From positions 163,560,770-163,624,769 of the forward strand of contig NC_039366.1 of assembly GCF_003573695.1 (NCBI RefSeq): DNA of 64,000 nt, in the 5' to 3' direction. The notes below the pieces were generated by a model. It ran no database searches. It worked only from the letters and a program-made list of their open reading frames with translations, and had not been told where the DNA came from. Made by a program: the position numbers and the translations under genes. The DNA is from Papaver somniferum. Lineage: Eukaryota > Streptophyta > Magnoliopsida > Ranunculales > Papaveraceae. Below are positions 1 to 11,037 of this stretch, in pieces (position 1 is the first letter of the stretch; each line of letters begins with the position of its first letter).

Positions 1-1344
1 ATATAAGACACAAAAATGTGCCTATCAACTAAGTTTCCTCGGTATCCCTGCGTCTTCGACCTTTTGGTCACGCACGTGAATCTCAAGACATAAATCACTA
101 TCTCAAGTTGTTTTACCAAGTAAAGTCTTTATGTACTCAACTACTTTAGATCGTATTCCAAACAAATCTGTTTGGTAACCACTTCAATTATCTTTAGTAT
201 AAAAAATATGTCGAGTAGCCGACAAAGGCTCTTATGTTTAATCTAATAAACTCCTTTGTCTAGTAAGATCAATCCGAAACAGTAACTTAGATTCAGATTC
301 ACAACTATCAGAGTCGAATATTAAAGAATACCACCAAATGATAGTTGTCGATCTATACGACTTTTTGATCAGATAAATCTAATCAAAGTCGGATCCCAGC
401 CGATCAAGATGTGTGCACAAATTCACAAGATACGAAAACTAATAAGAAAATGTTCGTCGTCCTCAAATCTTCAATTGCCTTCTTAATAACCTGCACAACA
501 CAAACTTCAATCCTCTTGTGATCAACCACATATATAACGGAGTCTGTTAACAATGGATTATCACAAGATGTCTTTAGATCTATAAATAGTTCTAAAGATC
601 CCGTCGATACTTTGATATAGTTTGAGTGAATCTTATGTCAGGAGAGTAGGCTCTCAAGAATAATCAAACTAGGTGCAAACAAAGTTTCATCAAACTTTAG
701 TCAATCAAATCAATAACCGAAAACTAAACTAATAATTCAATTATCTAGTTTCCCACCGATGGTACTCGTAGAGATTCTTGATCCCACAGAAGTATTTAAA
801 TGAGCAGTCGTAAGAGATTTCTCCTAATTAGGGTACTTTCCTTCCTGATAGACGGCTCCAATAGAAACAAAACAAATGAAGTTTGCTTGGCTCTTAGGAT
901 AGTCTGCAAGAAATGCAAACTCAAGTATTTATAGACTAAGGTTTTTTGGACAACAAGGAAATTCCGAAACCGAAAATATTCTCAAGATATGCATTAAAGT
1001 ACCTAATTTCGGTTTTCGTATTTCCAATAAATGTCAAACAATATTTCTGAAACCTCTCTTAGAAAATTTCTATTATAAGTTTAGCACACTAACTAATAAT
1101 CCTTTTCCTATGCTTTAATTGCTGGTAATTAAAACATATAAAATTAAAAATCATAATTAAATACTTTTTAATATTTCGGTTTGGGATCACCTTGAGCATC
1201 AAGGAATATCTTTGAAAAATTAATGATAAGAGTTATGCACATGTTCAAATAATGTTGACATCTAGAAGTTTCCTATCTTAGCAAACCATAATTCCAAATT
1301 CACACACAATATAAAGAAATATGTGAATATAAGAAACTCGGTTT

Positions 1345-1625
1345 TACTATTGGGACCAGTTATACCATGACTCCCAAACTAAGTTAGGATCGGTTATACC
1401 TTGGTTCCCGTATAATTCATGACCGGCTATACCATGCTTCCCAAAACTAGTTAGGACCGTTCATACCATGTCACCGGATATGAGTTATGACCGGTTATAC
1501 CTTGCTTCCCAAAACTAGTTTGGACCGGTTATACCTTGTCACACAATATAGGATATGACCGGTTCTACCTTGATTCTCATCATAAGTTAAGATAGGTTCT
1601 ACCTTGTCATCTTGCATTGGCCATC
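1345..1625. repeat. Minisatellite, unit like GGACCGGTTATACCATG
   Basis: About six imperfect copies of a 40-55 bp unit built on 'ggaccggttataccatg' followed by 'cttcccaaaactagtta'. The second block at about 1945-2220 is its duplicated partner. Confidence 0.75.
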
Positions 1626-1944
1626 AAAATATTATTCAATGAAAATTGGACCAACACACTTATGATTTCCCTTTCGATTATGAAACCATTTCATACATCT
1701 ACATCCTTAAACCAACGTAATAGTACATAGTTTTCTAGGATGAAATTACACATACATCCCACACATAATCAAGTAACTAAATACATAGATTATGTTAATG
1801 TCGTATTTACGAAGTTCAAAAGATAAGTGTTATACTTCGTAATTCAATATAATACATCTAGAAGTTTCCTATCTTAGTAAACCCTAATTCCAAATTCACA
1901 AAAAACATAAAGAAATATGTGAATATAGGAAACTCGGTTTTGCT

Positions 1945-2220
1945 CCTGGGACCGGTTATACCATGACTCCCAAACTAAGTTAGGTTCGGTTATATAATGC
2001 TTCCCAATATAGGTTATGACTAGCTATACCATGCTTCCCAAAATTAGTTAGGACCGGTTATACCATGTCACTGGGTATAGGTGATAACCGGTTATACCTT
2101 CCTTACGAAAACTAGTTAGGATCGGTTATACCTTGTCACACAATATAGGCTATGACTGGTTCTACCTTGATTCTCAACATAAGTTAAGATATGTTCTACT
2201 TTTCATCTTGCATTGGTCAT
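1945..2220. repeat. Minisatellite, second block
   Basis: Same unit as 1345-1625, with independent point changes, in the second half of the local duplication. Confidence 0.75.
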
Positions 2221-2331
2221 CCAAATATTATTCAATGAAAAACCGGCCCAACACACTTATGATTTCCCCTTCGATTATAAAACAAGTTCATACATCTACT
2301 TTCTTAAACCAATGTAATAATACATAATTTT

Positions 2332-4829
2332 TGTTAGAGCATAGCTCGGTTGAACCCACCAAGCATTGGTATGTCAAGTTTGATTGTCATATTTTAGTGA
2401 ACCAAAACTCATTTAAATAGTCGCTTGATTATTTACTAGAGTCAACTTCGTATAGGTTATCTTGAAAGTATTAGGATATGAGACATTACAAGTATTACGT
2501 GAAGACTTGAAGAATGTGAAGAAGTAAGGAGCTACAACGAAGACATCATCCTTCCACTTGAGGTTAGTAATATTTGACTTGAACTGTTTCATTCCCTAAC
2601 GTATCTTTCAAGTCTTGCATATTGAAAACATAACTGCGAAGATATGAATGATTATACCCTAATTAGACATAGTATTAAGGAATATAATACGAAGTATAAC
2701 GCTTATCTTTTGAACTTCGAATATAAGACATCGACATAATCGTATGAATGCTATTGTGATTATGTATGGGTATGGGTGAAGATTTCGTCCTAGGAAACAA
2801 TGTTTTACATTATTTTAAAGGAAGTACAATTCATAAACTTGTTTTATGAATCGAAAGGGAAATCGCTAGGCTTATTGGTATTGTTATTCATTGCAAATCT
2901 TTGGATTACCAATATGTGTGTTTAGTATAATCGCTCATGACTTGCTTATGTTCTTGGTAAAACTATTCACAAGGCCTGACTTATGTATTGGTATGACTTT
3001 TATTAGTGAAACCGATCTTAAGTAATCACCGGTATGATCGATTTGTTGTAATTGGTATGACCAACTCTAGACATTGGGGGAACGATCCTAGTAAGAGGTG
3101 AAACCGATCACAAAAAGGGGAATCGATCCTTGTAAGAGGTGCAACAAGTTTTCTAGTTATTGGGAACCGATCCTATGAACACGTGCAACACGTTTTTAGT
3201 TATTTTGGGAACCGATCCTATGAACATGTGCAACAAATACAAGTTAGATACCATATATATGTGGGAACCGATCCTAGTACCTAGTCAACCAAGTTTTGGT
3301 AACTAGCGTGACTAATTCTAGTACCCACATGGAGGTAGAACCGAAACTTGTTTTGGTAGAATCGTGAAACCCATGATTTGTGATTTGATAGGATAATCAA
3401 TCACATAGTTCTTGGAAGTCAGATGAACCAATTCTAAACTTGTTTGGAAGTGTGGCAAATCGATTCCAAGATTGTAAATATCAAAAAGGATTTACAAAGT
3501 AAAGATGCCGACATACTTTGAACATGTGCAGTAACTCTTATCATTTATTGTTCAAAGATATTCCTTAACAGCTAAATGAGAATCCCGGATCGAAATAACT
3601 TGAGAATCTTTTAATTAAGGTTTTTAGTTTTATATGCTTTTAATTTCCAGCAATAAATATGCATATCTTTAGAAAATAAAAATTAGTAATGTGCATTTAC
3701 TAGTTGCATATTTTCTACTGATATTCCGGTCATTAATTGGACAGAGCATTTCCAGGAATTATGAAAACCGATTTGGTGTTTATTGCATATCTTTGAGAAT
3801 ATTCGGTTTTGAAAATTCTTGGTGTCCAAACTTCCTTGGTCTATAAATATTGAAGTTTGCATTTCAAGCAAACTAATCCTCAGAGCCAGCGAAACTACCT
3901 AGTTGTGTTGTTACTGGTGGAGCCGCCTATTCGGAGAGGAAAGTAACCTAATTAGGCGAAATCTCTTACGACCGCTCGGTTTAAAGACTTCTTTGGGATT
4001 GAGAAGATCTATTAGTACCGTTGGTGGGAAACTAGATAATTGCAGTTTATTAGTTTTCGATTGATTTGATTGACTAACAGTTGTTGAACTTTGATTGCAC
4101 TCAGTTTGTTTATGCTTGAGAATCTTCTCTTCTGATATAGGATTCACTCAAACTAGATCGAAGTTTCGACGGGGATCCTTAGACTGTTTGTAGTTCTAAA
4201 GACGTCTTGTGATAATCCATCGTTAACGGACTCCGTTCTGTGTGTCATTGATCACAAGAGATTCAAGTTGATTGTGTGCAGGTGTTTATTGAAGATCAAA
4301 GAATATTTGAAGACAAAGAAGATATTTGGGTTCATAATATTTGGTGTGCACAATACTTGTTTCGGATGGAAAAGGATCCAACTATAATCGGTTTATCTTT
4401 GTGATAGATTTGATTGATTAGTTGAGTAGATCGACATCAATAAAATTCTTTGTAATTCAAATTATTGATTGCAAAATCTTGACAATTACTTTGGTAATTG
4501 TTATTGGATAGATCTAAGGACCTGACAAAGGAGTTTATTGGGATAAACGGAAGAGCCTTTTGTCGAAATCATATCACCTGGTTGAAAAGAGTTGTTACCG
4601 AACAGATTTGTTGTTCCTTTACTGTTTGGAATACGAACCAAAGGAATTGTTCCAAGTGCGTGACTTATTGCAAGTTGGAGGCGCAGGGATAAAGACGGAA
4701 CTAGGTGAACTATAGGTTTAGTTGCTTGGTCTCAACTATACGAAGTTGGTTTAGATTTTGTGTAGCGGCTTAATCCTGAGAGTATTCAATTCTGGACAAG
4801 GTCCCGGGGTTTTTCTGTATTTGCGGGAT
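2332..4829 (+). mobile_element. Copia-type long LTR, plus strand, 3' end lost
   Basis: It begins TGTTAGAGCA, the same terminal sequence as the LTR start at 29420 (minus strand). The middle carries a minisatellite, and the right half (3784-4829) is a close copy of 29421-30450. It stops abruptly at about 4829, where internal sequence of a minus-strand Copia element begins. The last few hundred bases of the LTR are missing compared with the copy reaching 30835. Small open frames inside it (for example around 4498-4952) have no codon logic shared between copies and are not genes. Confidence 0.65.
3060..3330 (+). repeat. Minisatellite, unit like GGGAACCGATCCTATGAAC
   Basis: Five or more imperfect units of 30-45 bp based on 'gggaaccgatcctatgaac' and 'gtgcaac'. 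It occupies the central position of this LTR copy. Confidence 0.65.
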
Positions 4830-5877
4830 CCTAATGAAATTTCCACGAAGACGCTTCAAGACGAAAGAAGAGTACATATCAACTTGTTTAGATGCAATCA
4901 TAAAGCCGAGGCTAAATGCATTCATCAAGGAGTTTATAAAGATACAAGATAACCCCTAAATAATTCCACAGCCGCACTCCCCACAAAGATATGGAAATTA
5001 AGCGCAAGTTCAAAAGAACTCTCCCCCATTTGATGTCATTCCCAAGAGAGCAACAAGAGCGACCTTACTTTTACAAGAAAAGAAGGATTTTATTAGACAC
5101 CAAAAACCATAAAGAAATGATTTTCTATATCCAAAATTTTCAACTAAACTAACCACAAGAGAACCCATGATCAATTTAATCGGAATACACAACCAAAATA
5201 ACCACAAATGAATCTATAATTAATCTAGTTGGAAATGCTTGACATAAGAGAGCTTACGGAGCTACGACTAAGTTCATCATAAAAGAATGATTAACTCAAT
5301 CGTCTTATGCTCAACACAAGAAAAACTTATGGAGCATTGCAGTATACACATAAAATATGGATCAGGGAATGATCAATACTGCGGCATATACAAGGATTCA
5401 TTATATTTTCCATCACTATTTGCAGAATGACATACAATAGACATAATCCTTGTAAACAAAAGATTTTAACCTATCTTCCATCAATAATTGACATAATAGG
5501 CTTAACTTTTGTTTGTCAAAAGTTCATCGATCTTGTATCAATACTCGCATATCGACATATAAAAGAGATAACTTTTGACATCATATGGGACAATAATAGT
5601 TCACGGACGCAAACACACATATCCCATAACATATTGCAATATATAAAACCATAGAGATTACTGCAAAATTCATCTTCCAAACAATTTTTAGAATTTAAAT
5701 AAATAAACTTAAAAAATAAAGATGAAAAAACGTTGGACATAGCTATGTGTACTCACAATAATGGCTATTCCAAACTCTAGTTATTCTTCCTAAGACATAA
5801 GAAATAAATTCTCATAAGAAGACTTTCTAGACATTAATAAAGTAAAACACCTACTTTAAAACCGATCACAAGCTAAA

Positions 5878-6294
5878 TCAAAGTTCGCGTTCGGAAGGTT
5901 CGCGGGTTTCGAGGCTTTTGAGCTTGTGATTCATATTATAAACTGCGTCTTCGGAGAAGATATCCTTGTTGAGAAGTTCTTTAGCCTGTGACTTTATGAG
6001 ACCAAGGTCAGTAGTAACCTTTTTCACCTCAGTTATGATCACATCAAGATCTTTCATTGTATCAACAAGTTGCAGTTTTGCTTCCTAAAAATACTTAAGA
6101 AAGTCATGAACCACTTCAGCCGAAACCATATCCACATTCTCAACATCTTGGTGTGAGTAGTCATAGTATCACGAAGCATTAGGTGCACCTTCTTCTACAA
6201 GAGTTATTTTCTTCCTCCCTTTCGATTCAACACCAAAACCTTTTTCAAGAAATCCATTTGCAAAATCACCATAGCTAGATGAAGAAGAAGACAT
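5878..6294 (-). pseudogene. Small coiled-coil ORF of the Copia remnant, two stops
   Basis: A single minus-strand frame of 139 codons starts at an ATG followed by a serine run (MSSSSSSYGDF) and ends at TGA. Only two in-frame stops interrupt it, near codons 42 and 70. The C-terminal half is rich in Leu, Lys, Glu and Asp with heptad-like spacing, which suggests a coiled coil. It lies downstream of the gag-like frames of the same element and just before the purine-rich stretch at about 5020, the position where some large Copia elements carry an extra ORF. I do not recognise the family. A gag C-terminus is an alternative. Confidence 0.45.
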
Positions 6295-6836
6295 TCTTGA
6301 TAACCCAAAGAATAACCTAGAGTATGCGTACGTGATGCGTAACTCAATAGGTCAGGCATTTAAAGGGTTTCTTAGGGAAGGGGATTTTTAGGGTTTCCTT
6401 AATTGACTCGTGCCAGTTACATGGGAACCTGTACGAGAACAATCTCAACCCAAGACAAAAAGTCGCGTGTACACAACCTTGTTGAAGGCTCTTGCAATCA
6501 AAATGACTCAAAAAAAAGTCTCATCGAGAAGCAACCTTTTTAGAGTACAAGAGTATCACCTTGTTTAACCAATCAAACAAATATAAATTTGATCATAACA
6601 AACAAATACTTGTGCAAGAATTTTTGAAGGATACACATGTTAAAGACGATAAGAAGTCGGCATGGAATCCGAAAAACACCTTGACAACAAGTATACCTGA
6701 ACATATCTCTCAACCAAGATTTTTGTGTGAGAGATTTCAACCTTGTGATTAATTGGCACAAGCATGAGCTTTCAGCTCATCAAATGTGAATTTTTTATGG
6801 TTAAACCCCTTTCTTCTGTACTTTGGAAGAAGACTG

Positions 6837-7562
6837 TTATAATGTGAAAATTATCATAGAATTTACATCATCATAATATGACACATAGTGAGGATTTTTA
6901 CTTGAAGAGTGTTGTCTCGATGGAAAACACAATTTGTTGATGATATCCTTATACCCTTCAATAATCAATCTTAGGTTGTCATCCATCTGCTCATATCTGC
7001 ATTCTTTACTCGATAAATGATTCACATCTCCATTTCTGATAGGAGAGAGAACATGAGTTCTTCTTGTACGATAAACGTTAACAGGTCTATTATGCTTTTG
7101 TGCATTTGAGGAACTCATCGAACTGACCTTCCTGATAGGGATCACATGGTGTGTACTAAAACTAACTGGTTTAGACATACGAATGTCAGTTACACCTTTA
7201 AGAATTAAATCTAAGGTGTGTTGAAGTTGAACCAACGATTTGTTTTTAAACTTCGATTTCCCTTTTTGCACAGTATGCCCTTATGAATACAAAAAAGGGA
7301 CACTTTCTGATCACGGGAGTGATTAGAGATTTCAGACCTAACATTATCGTTCGAAGAATTATTTCTTCCAACTGATGTGTGAATCCCCTGCACATTAGTT
7401 TGAGTGGAAAGAGAATCTGAACTTACTTCTGAAACTGGAGCTTTTTCAGTTTGGATAGAAGTAGATGTCATATCTGACTTTTCTGAACATCCTTGAATGA
7501 AGAGTTTATTCAGAAGATGTTCAATATCCAAAGCATCCTTTTTAAGTTTTTCCTCAAGTAAG
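6837..7562 (-). pseudogene. Gag-like ORF of Copia remnant, 3' part, frameshifted
   Basis: Two overlapping minus-strand frames (to about 7250, then 7271-6837) read as one protein if a single-base shift in an A-rich run near 7255 is allowed. The first part has a charged helical segment (LLEEKLKKDALDIEHLL) and a Ser/Thr-rich linker; a degenerate Cys/Lys cluster (CIHKGILCKKG) may be the remains of a zinc knuckle. It is the continuation of the frame at 26582-26899, from which Tat-1 separates it. Assignment to Gag rests on position after the primer site, not on a clear domain. Confidence 0.45.
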
Positions 7563-7754
7563 TGTTGATGGTGTATTTTCAACAAAGGTCAATACCGTAA
7601 AATCATGATACTGCATGTTTTCTGACACGGCTTCCAGGCATGTGATGATTCATGTTTTACGAGCCATGATGAATATGTTTCTCGAAAGGCCTCCACCAGC
7701 TGAGCGTTCGATACCTCGCATTTCTTCATGACCTCTATGTAGAATAATATAATT

Positions 7755-8035
7755 GGGTGGTTCTCCGTAAGATTGAGAGCAATAACGCCTTCAGGACGTC
7801 GGTGATACTCACTGTTCCCTGACTACATGAGAGAGACCCACCTCTACAAAGAAGAACGATTGGGCGGTTCTCCGTAAGATTGAGAGCAATAACGCCTTCA
7901 GGACGTCGGTGATACTCACTATTACCTGACTATGTAGAGAGACCGTGTATAGATCCAGGCGGTTCTACGTAAGATTGAGAGCAATAACGCCTTCAAGACT
8001 TCGACAACACTCGTTGTTTCCTGATTATGCACCTT
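7755..8035 (+). repeat. Triplicated ~105 bp tandem repeat in LTR
   Basis: Three copies of 'ggttctccgtaagattgaga' plus 'ataacgccttcaggacgtcg' occur here and three in the 3' LTR (23520-23800). The following stretch (8100-8400) has further imperfect units of the form 'gatttcatgatcgaatccac'. The conserved copy number across the two LTRs shows the triplication predates insertion. Confidence 0.75.
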
Positions 8036-9833
8036 TCAGAATGGGTATGCCGCTTTAACTGGATAATATCCCTTCTGTGATAAATTAATTCTACCGTGAC
8101 ATTCACTACTGAATTCCTATAAGATAATCTATTTTATCTCATTACTCCGATTTCATGATCGAATCCACGGCTGATCTCATGGAATGGTAATAGATAATCT
8201 CATTACTCCGATTTCATGATCGAATCCACGACTGATCTCATGGGATGGTATTAACTACTTTCATTACTCTGATTCTATGGTCGAATCCCCGATCCCATGG
8301 AATGGTAATACTCATTTTATTATTCCGAATTCATGGTCGAATCCACGGATGATCCTATGGATTGATAATAAAAAACTACTCACTTTTATTACTCAGTTTC
8401 ATGAATCATTCTCCACTGAGTTTCATAAATTAGTAATAAATACTCAAGGCATCTGGACTATCACTGAGTAAGCCCCATAAAATTGTGCAAGTGTACTCAA
8501 CCATGATGCACGAACGAGCACCCAAATGCATGAACGAGCATTCAAAAATATGGACAAATGAGGAATCCTACATGGAATGGGAGAGATAAAATATTATTAA
8601 AATAATAAAGTGGCGCCTGTGGCACCGGGCCCACCGGACGGTCGGTCATGCCACCGTGGCCGGTCCAACACGCCCTTTTTCCTTTATTTTAATTATTCTA
8701 TTATTTTCATGAACTCATGAAAACTCCTTTATTCTAGCAATTTTCCTTATTTGAGCAAAACTCATAGTTTCTGCATATTTTCACGGAATCATGAAAAATA
8801 ATATAAAATTAGGAAAATGTCGCGGGACCGGGCTCCTAGCCGGCCGGCCATGCCTTGATCGTGGCCGGTCCCACACTTTCCAAACCCTTATTTTATTATT
8901 ATTATTTTACATATCTCATGGAAATTTCATGGTTTCAACAAAAATCATGGTTTCTTCATATTTTCTCAAATATTGGTCAAACCATGAAAAGGCCAAAAAG
9001 TCAAATGGTCACATGACCGACTAGGCAACTCACGCCAAATATTAAAATATCATTATTTTAATATTTTCCGAACTTTGATCAAACGAGCAAAGTTCTACTT
9101 GCTCATTCGAGCAAAATCAAGAATTTCAGTCAAAGATTGAACTCTTCTGAAAATCCGAGATATTGCTCAAACGCATATCAGAAAATGCCGAAACTCTCAA
9201 GACTGAGACACAGACATTATGGTGACACGGGCATGTTTCCTTGACCGACCAAGGCCGGCCCTAAGGCTTGCAAGGAGCCGGTCCCACACTTTTTCATAAT
9301 TTTGACCTAATTTGCTCAATTGCTCATATTGGGTCCAAACTCTTTCCAACCGACTTGGAATTTGCTCAAACGACCATCAACTGGTCCCACGATCACCAAG
9401 GGTCGGTTTCATGCCCTCTTGGTCGGTCCCTCACTTTTACACAAATAGGTTTTATCACCTAATCCCCAATCGAGCACTATTTCAATAAATGATGAAACCG
9501 ACATTTTATCACCATTCTTTCACCAATTGGTCAACTCAGGACCCAGGTGCACGCTTATTTGAGCACTTGGACACCACATGGACGTCCATCATCCCATGTG
9601 GTCGGTCCTCTATCACTCATGAACTGTTTTCAGCAATTCATCAATTGACGAACGATTGATCAAAAATTAGGGTATCGAACAAACGCTTCATGAATTCATC
9701 ATTCTGAGCAAGTTCAAACACTAATAAATTTATGTTGATCCAGCAATCAACATCTGGATTAATTATATAATATTCGGTAGTCTACCAATATTTTAATTAA
9801 TATTTTATTGAGTCACGTCACCAATAAATAATT

Positions 9834-10200
9834 CGTCGAATTGAGCAATACTCGCTCAGTTGCTCTAATATTGATCAAACTATCAATATTCAGTAATTTA
9901 TCAGTAATTCGTCGAATTGAGCAATACTTGCTCAGTTGCTCGAATATTGATCCAACTATCAATATTCAATAATTTATCAATAATTCGTCGAATTGAGCAA
10001 TACTTTCTCAGTTTCTCGAATATTGATCCAACTATCAATATTCAGTAATTCGTCGAATTGACCAATACTCGCTCAGTTGCTCGAATATTGATCCAACTAT
10101 CAATATTCAGTAATTTATCAGTAATTCGTCGAATTGAGCGATACTCGCTCAGTTGCTCGAATATTGATCCAACTATCAATATTCAGTAATTCATCGAATC
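9834..10200 (+). repeat. LTR tandem array, five copies of a 64-76 bp unit
   Basis: The unit starts 'cgtcgaattgagcaatac' and continues 'tcgctcagttgctcgaat' and 'attgatccaactatcaat'. Five copies are here, three in the 3' LTR at 25545-25758. Units of about 64 and about 76 bp alternate through presence or absence of 'tatcagtaatt'. Confidence 0.85.
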
Positions 10201-10562
10201 AATGAATCCCTGAGCATTATCCACTCATGCTTAATTCAACAAAACCTAGACTCAGTCAACAACTGACTAATAAAATACACGTTTGTCATGCAGACTCTAC
10301 GATTCGTGAGACATCAATCACGTCACATGGGGGATATCAATTAGGGTTTTGGTCTGGCGGCCTACGACAAGTGAATTCATCCACGATGAGAAATGTGAGT
10401 AAGTCGTGCAAACGGTTGAAGGAGTTAGCAAAGTAGTGGGTGAACGGTTAACCAAGTCTCCGCACGACCTGGAACTGGTTTCACCACGATTTCCCACTTC
10501 CCCACTCTTTCACTCAAGAAACCGTCACACTTACAGGGATCAAGGTTTTACCATTCTGAAAA

Positions 10563-10570
10563 TATAAATA
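10563..10570 (+). promoter_or_regulatory. TATA box of Tat-1 5' LTR
   Basis: TATAAATA lies about 410 bp before the LTR end, and the matching sequence is kept in the 3' LTR at 26133-26140. Transcription would be expected to start about 30 bp downstream, near 10595-10605, which would define the U3/R border. Confidence 0.5.
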
Positions 10571-10980
10571 AGTCTCTGAATCCATTATTGAGGTCATCAA
10601 CATTCGTCTACACAGAATTTCTCGAGCAATTACTCTCAAGAATTCGTCAATCTCCCAGAACTTATTAGAACTCCTCAGTTCACAGAAAACTGGCAGAAAC
10701 CTTCAACACATCTACAATCCTTGATCATCATTGATCCCACACAATTCTCAGCTTCCCTCCTACAGATCGACCCATCTCCCTCTTTGCGACCGAATTGACT
10801 GTGGAACGGCCATTGACTTGGTTTAGGCCAGAGTCCTACAGATTGATCTTTCGAATCTAAGCACTCCCTTTGCAGTGCATCTGTGTGAGGTTGAACAGTT
10901 TGCTCGGTTGAGGAGTCTCGACAACACGCTCGTCTCTTCAATTCCCTGAAAAACCAGCAAATCGTTTTTCCCCATCTACA

Positions 10981-11000
10981 GATTGGCGACCACAGTGGGA
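10981..11000 (+). other. Tat-1 primer-binding site
   Basis: Immediately after the LTR end comes 'gattggcgaccacagtggga', of the TGGCGACC type used by Tat/Ogre-like elements. Which tRNA primes it (an Arg tRNA is plausible) was not tested. Confidence 0.6.
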
Positions 11001-11037
11001 GACTAATCTCTCGGTTGCAATCCCACATTTTCACAAA

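Larger units (their letters stand above)
1..2331 (-). mobile_element. Copia-type long LTR fragment, inverted copy
   Basis: Read on the minus strand, this stretch matches the plus-strand LTR-like copy at 2332-4829 block by block: 530-900 pairs with 4140-4330 reversed, 1200-1260 with 3510-3570, and 1740-1835 with 2690-2820. The two copies are therefore head to head with a junction near 2332. The fragment runs off the left edge of the window. No coding sequence is recognisable. It contains a local duplication and two minisatellite blocks, listed separately. The LTR identity is inferred from relatives at 26972-29420, where a primer-binding site follows the LTR end. Confidence 0.65.
1259..2331. 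repeat. Local tandem duplication of about 0.6 kb
   Basis: The segment starting at 1259 (catctagaagtttcctatc) is repeated from 1856 with few changes, and both halves proceed through the same minisatellite, the same 'cattggcca/tcatc' stretch and the same 'cttatgatttcccttcgatta' stretch. The offset is about 597 bp. It lies inside the minus-strand LTR fragment. Confidence 0.7.
4830..7562 (-). mobile_element. 3' internal part of a Copia element, pol deleted
   Basis: This is the minus-strand continuation of the element whose LTR is at 26972-29420. The link is the 5 bp repeat GTAAG at 7558-7562 and 26551-26555 around Tat-1, and the reading frame continues across it after two stop codons. It holds the degenerate frames at 6837-7562 and 5878-6294. 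A purine-rich stretch on the minus strand at about 5019-5034 (rc of 'aactctcccccatttgatg') resembles a polypurine tract, but no 3' LTR in the right orientation follows. No RT, RNase H or integrase motif is visible, so pol is deleted. 4830-5877 shows nothing else. Confidence 0.6.
7563..10980 (+). repeat. Tat-1 5' LTR (3418 bp)
   Basis: Starts TGTTGATGGTG and ends CCCATCTACA, directly before the primer site. It is 196 bp longer than the 3' LTR, mainly because it has five instead of three copies of the array at 9834-10200. GC-rich islands with 'ccggccggccatgcc' motifs lie near 8620-8870. Open frames inside it (8791-9024, 9268-9462, 10227-10436, and 10675-11034 on the minus strand) have counterparts broken in the other LTR and are not genes. 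Confidence 0.9.

Noticed and set aside
1345..2220. Regularly spaced repeats that could be taken for a CRISPR-like array
   Set aside because: Units are diverged and of uneven length, spacers are not unique, and the array lies in a plant LTR. It is a minisatellite.
4498..4952. Two 64-codon plus-strand frames, one repeated at 30134-30331
   Set aside because: They are part of a repeated LTR region, differ by changes unrelated to codon position, and have no start context or domain.
10675..11034. Minus-strand 119-codon frame at the end of the Tat-1 5' LTR
   Set aside because: The same sequence in the 3' LTR does not keep it open through 26550, and it overlaps the primer site and LTR end on the other strand.
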